Positions 61,897 through 64,000 of a DNA stretch of 64,000 bases are shown here, piece after piece. The notes under the pieces are model-generated. The model saw only the letters and a list, made by a program, of their open reading frames with translations. It was not told where the DNA came from and searched no databases. The stretch spans positions 6,411,501 to 6,475,500 of the forward strand of contig NZ_RBXO01000001.1 in the NCBI RefSeq assembly GCF_003634935.1, in the 5' to 3' direction. Each line of letters opens with the position of its first letter. The first letter of the stretch is position 1. The stretch is from Saccharothrix australiensis. Its GTDB lineage: Bacteria; Actinomycetota; Actinomycetes; Mycobacteriales; Pseudonocardiaceae. The position numbers and the translations under genes are program-made.

Positions 61897-63013
61897 CCGC
61901 GCGGCGCAGCTCCTCGACCTCCGGCCCGGCGAGCCCCAGCTCCGCCAGCACCTCGGCCGTGTGCTGCCCGACCGACGGCGGCGCGGTGGGCGTCCCGGCC
62001 GGGGTGCGGTCGAACCGCGGCGCGGGCGCGGGCTGCGTCACGCCCCCGACCTCGACGAACGTGCCGCGCGCCGCGTTGTGCGCGTGACCGGCGGCCTCCT
62101 CGGGCGTCAGCACCGGCGCCAGGCACGCGTCCGTGCCCTCCGCCAGCGCCGCCCACTCGTCCCTCGTCCGGGTGGCCACGGCCGCGGCGATCCGGCGGCG
62201 CAGCTCGGGCCACCCCGCCGGGTCGCGCCGGTCCGGCAGGTCCGGGCCGGCCAGCCCCAGCACGGCCAGCAGCTCCGCGTAGAACCCGTCCTCCAGCGCC
62301 CCGACGGCCACGTACCGGCCGTCCGCCGCCTCGTACACGTCGTAGAACGGCGCGCCGCCGTCGAGCAGGTTCGCGCCACGCCCGCCCGGCCACGCCCCGG
62401 CGGCCTTCATGCCGTGCAGGAACGTCGTCAGCAGCGCCGCGCCGTCCACCATGCCCGCGTCCACCACCTGGCCGCGCCCGGACCGCTCCCGCTCATACAG
62501 GGCCGCGAGCACGCCCACCGCGAGCAGCAGCCCGCCGCCGCCGAAGTCGCCCACGAGGTTGAGCGGCACGGTGGGCGGCGCGCCCGCGCGGCCGATCGGC
62601 TCCAGCGCGCCCGCCACGGCGACGTAGTCGATGTCGTGCCCGGCGCGGCCGGCCAGCGGCCCGTCCTGGCCCCAGCCGGTCATCCGGCCGTAGACCAGGC
62701 GCGGGTTGCGGGCCAGGCACCGCGCGGGCCCGACGCCCAGCCGTTCCACCACGCCCGGCCGGAAGCCCTCCACCAGCACGTCGGACCGCTCGACCAGGCG
62801 CAGCAGCAGGTCCGCGCCCTCCGGTCGCCGCAGGTCGAGCCCGATCGAGCGCCGGCCGCGCCCCAGCACGTCGCCGGGCACGGCCGCGCCGCCCGACACC
62901 CGGTCGACGCGGACCACCGACGCGCCGAGGTCGGCCAGCACCATGCAGCCGAACGGCGCGGGCGCGAGGCCCGCCAGCTCGACCACGCGCAGCCCCGCCA
63001 GCGGCCCGCCCAC
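61883..63013 (-). CDS. CaiB/BaiF-family CoA transferase, alpha-methylacyl-CoA racemase type
   Basis: A 376-aa protein with a GTG at 63013 that overlaps the acyl-CoA dehydrogenase stop by one base (TAGTG). PLAGLRVVELAGLAPAPFGCMVLADLGA is the family N-terminus. GHDIDYVAVAGAL holds the catalytic His of alpha-methylacyl-CoA racemase and LVGDFGGGGLLLAVG the Asp, which favours racemase over CoA transferase. It probably inverts 2-methylacyl-CoA so that branched fatty acids or sterol side chains can enter beta-oxidation, together with the dehydrogenase. Confidence 0.92.
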   Translation of the reverse strand: MGGPLAGLRVVELAGLAPAPFGCMVLADLGASVVRVDRVSGGAAVPGDVLGRGRRSIGLDLRRPEGADLLLRLVERSDVLVEGFRPGVVERLGVGPARCLARNPRLVYGRMTGWGQDGPLAGRAGHDIDYVAVAGALEPIGRAGAPPTVPLNLVGDFGGGGLLLAVGVLAALYERERSGRGQVVDAGMVDGAALLTTFLHGMKAAGAWPGGRGANLLDGGAPFYDVYEAADGRYVAVGALEDGFYAELLAVLGLAGPDLPDRRDPAGWPELRRRIAAAVATRTRDEWAALAEGTDACLAPVLTPEEAAGHAHNAARGTFVEVGGVTQPAPAPRFDRTPAGTPTAPPSVGQHTAEVLAELGLAGPEVEELRRAGVVG

Positions 63014-64000
63014 TAGAGCGACCTCGCGATGATTTCCTTCATGATCTCGTTCGTCCCGCCGTAGATCTTCTGCACGCGCGCGTCCGCCCACGCGCGCGCG
63101 ATCGGGTACTCGGTCATGTAGCCGTAGCCGCCGAAGAGCTGCACGCACTCGTCCACCACCGCGCACAGCCGGTCGGTGGCCCACCACTTGGCCATCGCCG
63201 CGGTCGGGACGTCCAGCCGGCCCGCCAGGTGGGCTTCGACGCACTCGTCGACGAACGCCCGCGTCACGCGGGCCTCGGTGGCGCACTCGGCGAGCTTGAA
63301 CCGGGTGTTCTGGAACTTGATCAGCTCCCGGCCGAACGCGGTGCGCTGCTTGACGTAGTCGACGGTCAGGTCGACCGCCGCCTCGATGCCCGCGACGGAC
63401 GCGACCGCGATGATCAGCCGTTCCTGCGGGAGCTGCCGCATGAGCTGCGCGAAGCCCTGCCCCTCGGCCCCGCCGAGCAGGTTGTCGGCGGGCACCCGCA
63501 CGTCGTCGAAGAACAGCTCGGCGGTGTCCTGGCCCTTGAGCCCGACCTTGTCCAGCACCCGGCCGCGCCGGAAGCCGGGCGCGTGCCCGGTCTCCACGAC
63601 CAGCAGCGACATCCCGGCCGCGCCCTGGGCGGGGTCGGTCTTGGCGACCACGACGACCAGGTCGGCCTGCGCGCCGTTGGTGATGAACGTCTTGGACCCG
63701 GTGAGCACGTACTCGTCGCCGTCGCGGAGCGCGCGCGTCGTGACGTTCTGGAGGTCGGAGCCCGCGCCCGGCTCGGACATGGCGATCGCGCCCACGTACT
63801 CGCCGGAGGCGAGCTTGGGCAGCCAGCGGCGCTTCTGCTGTTCGGTGCCGTAGGCGAGGACGTAGTGGGCGACGATCCCGCTGTGGACGCTGTTGCCCCA
63901 CGCGGTGTCGCCGGCGCGGGCCTGCTCCTCCAGCAGCACGGCCTCGTGCGCGAAGGTGCCGCCGCCACCGCCGTACTCCTCGGGCACGGACAGGCACAGC
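63013..64000 (-). CDS. Acyl-CoA dehydrogenase, partial
   Basis: The gene enters from the right edge, so the first roughly 50-60 residues are missing. The visible 329 residues include [17 protein letters not shown] (FAD contact), [13 protein letters not shown], the C-terminal [17 protein letters not shown] and the catalytic Glu in [17 protein letters not shown]. It introduces the alpha,beta double bond into acyl-CoA. It is coupled by a one-base overlap to the racemase, suggesting a branched-chain or long-chain fatty acid pathway. Confidence 0.95.
   Translation of the reverse strand, partial: LCLSVPEEYGGGGGTFAHEAVLLEEQARAGDTAWGNSVHSGIVAHYVLAYGTEQQKRRWLPKLASGEYVGAIAMSEPGAGSDLQNVTTRALRDGDEYVLTGSKTFITNGAQADLVVVVAKTDPAQGAAGMSLLVVETGHAPGFRRGRVLDKVGLKGQDTAELFFDDVRVPADNLLGGAEGQGFAQLMRQLPQERLIIAVASVAGIEAAVDLTVDYVKQRTAFGRELIKFQNTRFKLAECATEARVTRAFVDECVEAHLAGRLDVPTAAMAKWWATDRLCAVVDECVQLFGGYGYMTEYPIARAWADARVQKIYGGTNEIMKEIIARSL

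Overview
The window is GC-rich chromosomal DNA of a filamentous actinobacterium, most likely a Pseudonocardiales member of the Saccharothrix/Actinosynnema/Lentzea type. The pointers are heavy G/C third positions, frequent GTG and TTG starts, an Lsr2 protein, a tandem glycine riboswitch ahead of gcvT-glyA, an ECF42/DGPF pair and a non-mycobacterial type VII secretion (T7SS/ESX) locus. The genus is an inference; nothing in the window names it.

Positions 1-37110 are one long minus-strand T7SS locus. Read in its own direction it begins with a LuxR-type regulator that has an atypical receiver (37110), then a translationally coupled pair of T7SS-associated proteins (36213, 35584), two WXG100 proteins (34223, 33852), a 238-aa protein, and a 936-aa proline-rich WXG100-headed protein. 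The secretion machine follows: EccC (29725), EccD (25563) and EccB (24132). After it come a 964-aa protein with an ADP-ribosyltransferase-like C-terminus, a beta-helix plus CbxX-type AAA ATPase (EccA-like), a YbaB/EbfC-family protein and another WXG100-like protein. The last gene is enormous: at least 5000 aa and running off the left edge. It starts with a WXG100-like export domain and then carries two copies of a glycosyltransferase plus cysteine-protease-like module, a protein-glutaminase domain, an HExxH metalloprotease domain and about 1700 aa of beta-rich repeats. An apparent one-base frameshift sits near position 1241. No mycosin and no eccE are seen. This multi-warhead T7SS effector and its accessory proteins are the most interesting content of the window.

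Positions 37111-46260 are mixed: a 500-aa protein of unknown function, a DUF1579-like gene divergent from a DGPF/YCII protein plus ECF42-type sigma factor, a relic of an OmpR response regulator, a secreted M35-type metallopeptidase, an IS5-type transposase relic, an alpha/beta hydrolase divergent from an HTH/MmyB-type regulator, and a tRNA with a CAA anticodon.

Positions 46261-64000 look like ordinary chromosomal backbone: csoR, lsr2, a fused pabA-pabB, a metallophosphoesterase, a polyamine operon (PLP decarboxylase, speD, speE), an S9 dipeptidyl peptidase, a truncated secreted protein, glyA and gcvT behind a glycine riboswitch, small membrane proteins, and a CaiB/AMACR-acyl-CoA dehydrogenase pair that runs off the right edge. 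Convergent genes are separated by strong perfect hairpins at 47273, 53528 and 56571.
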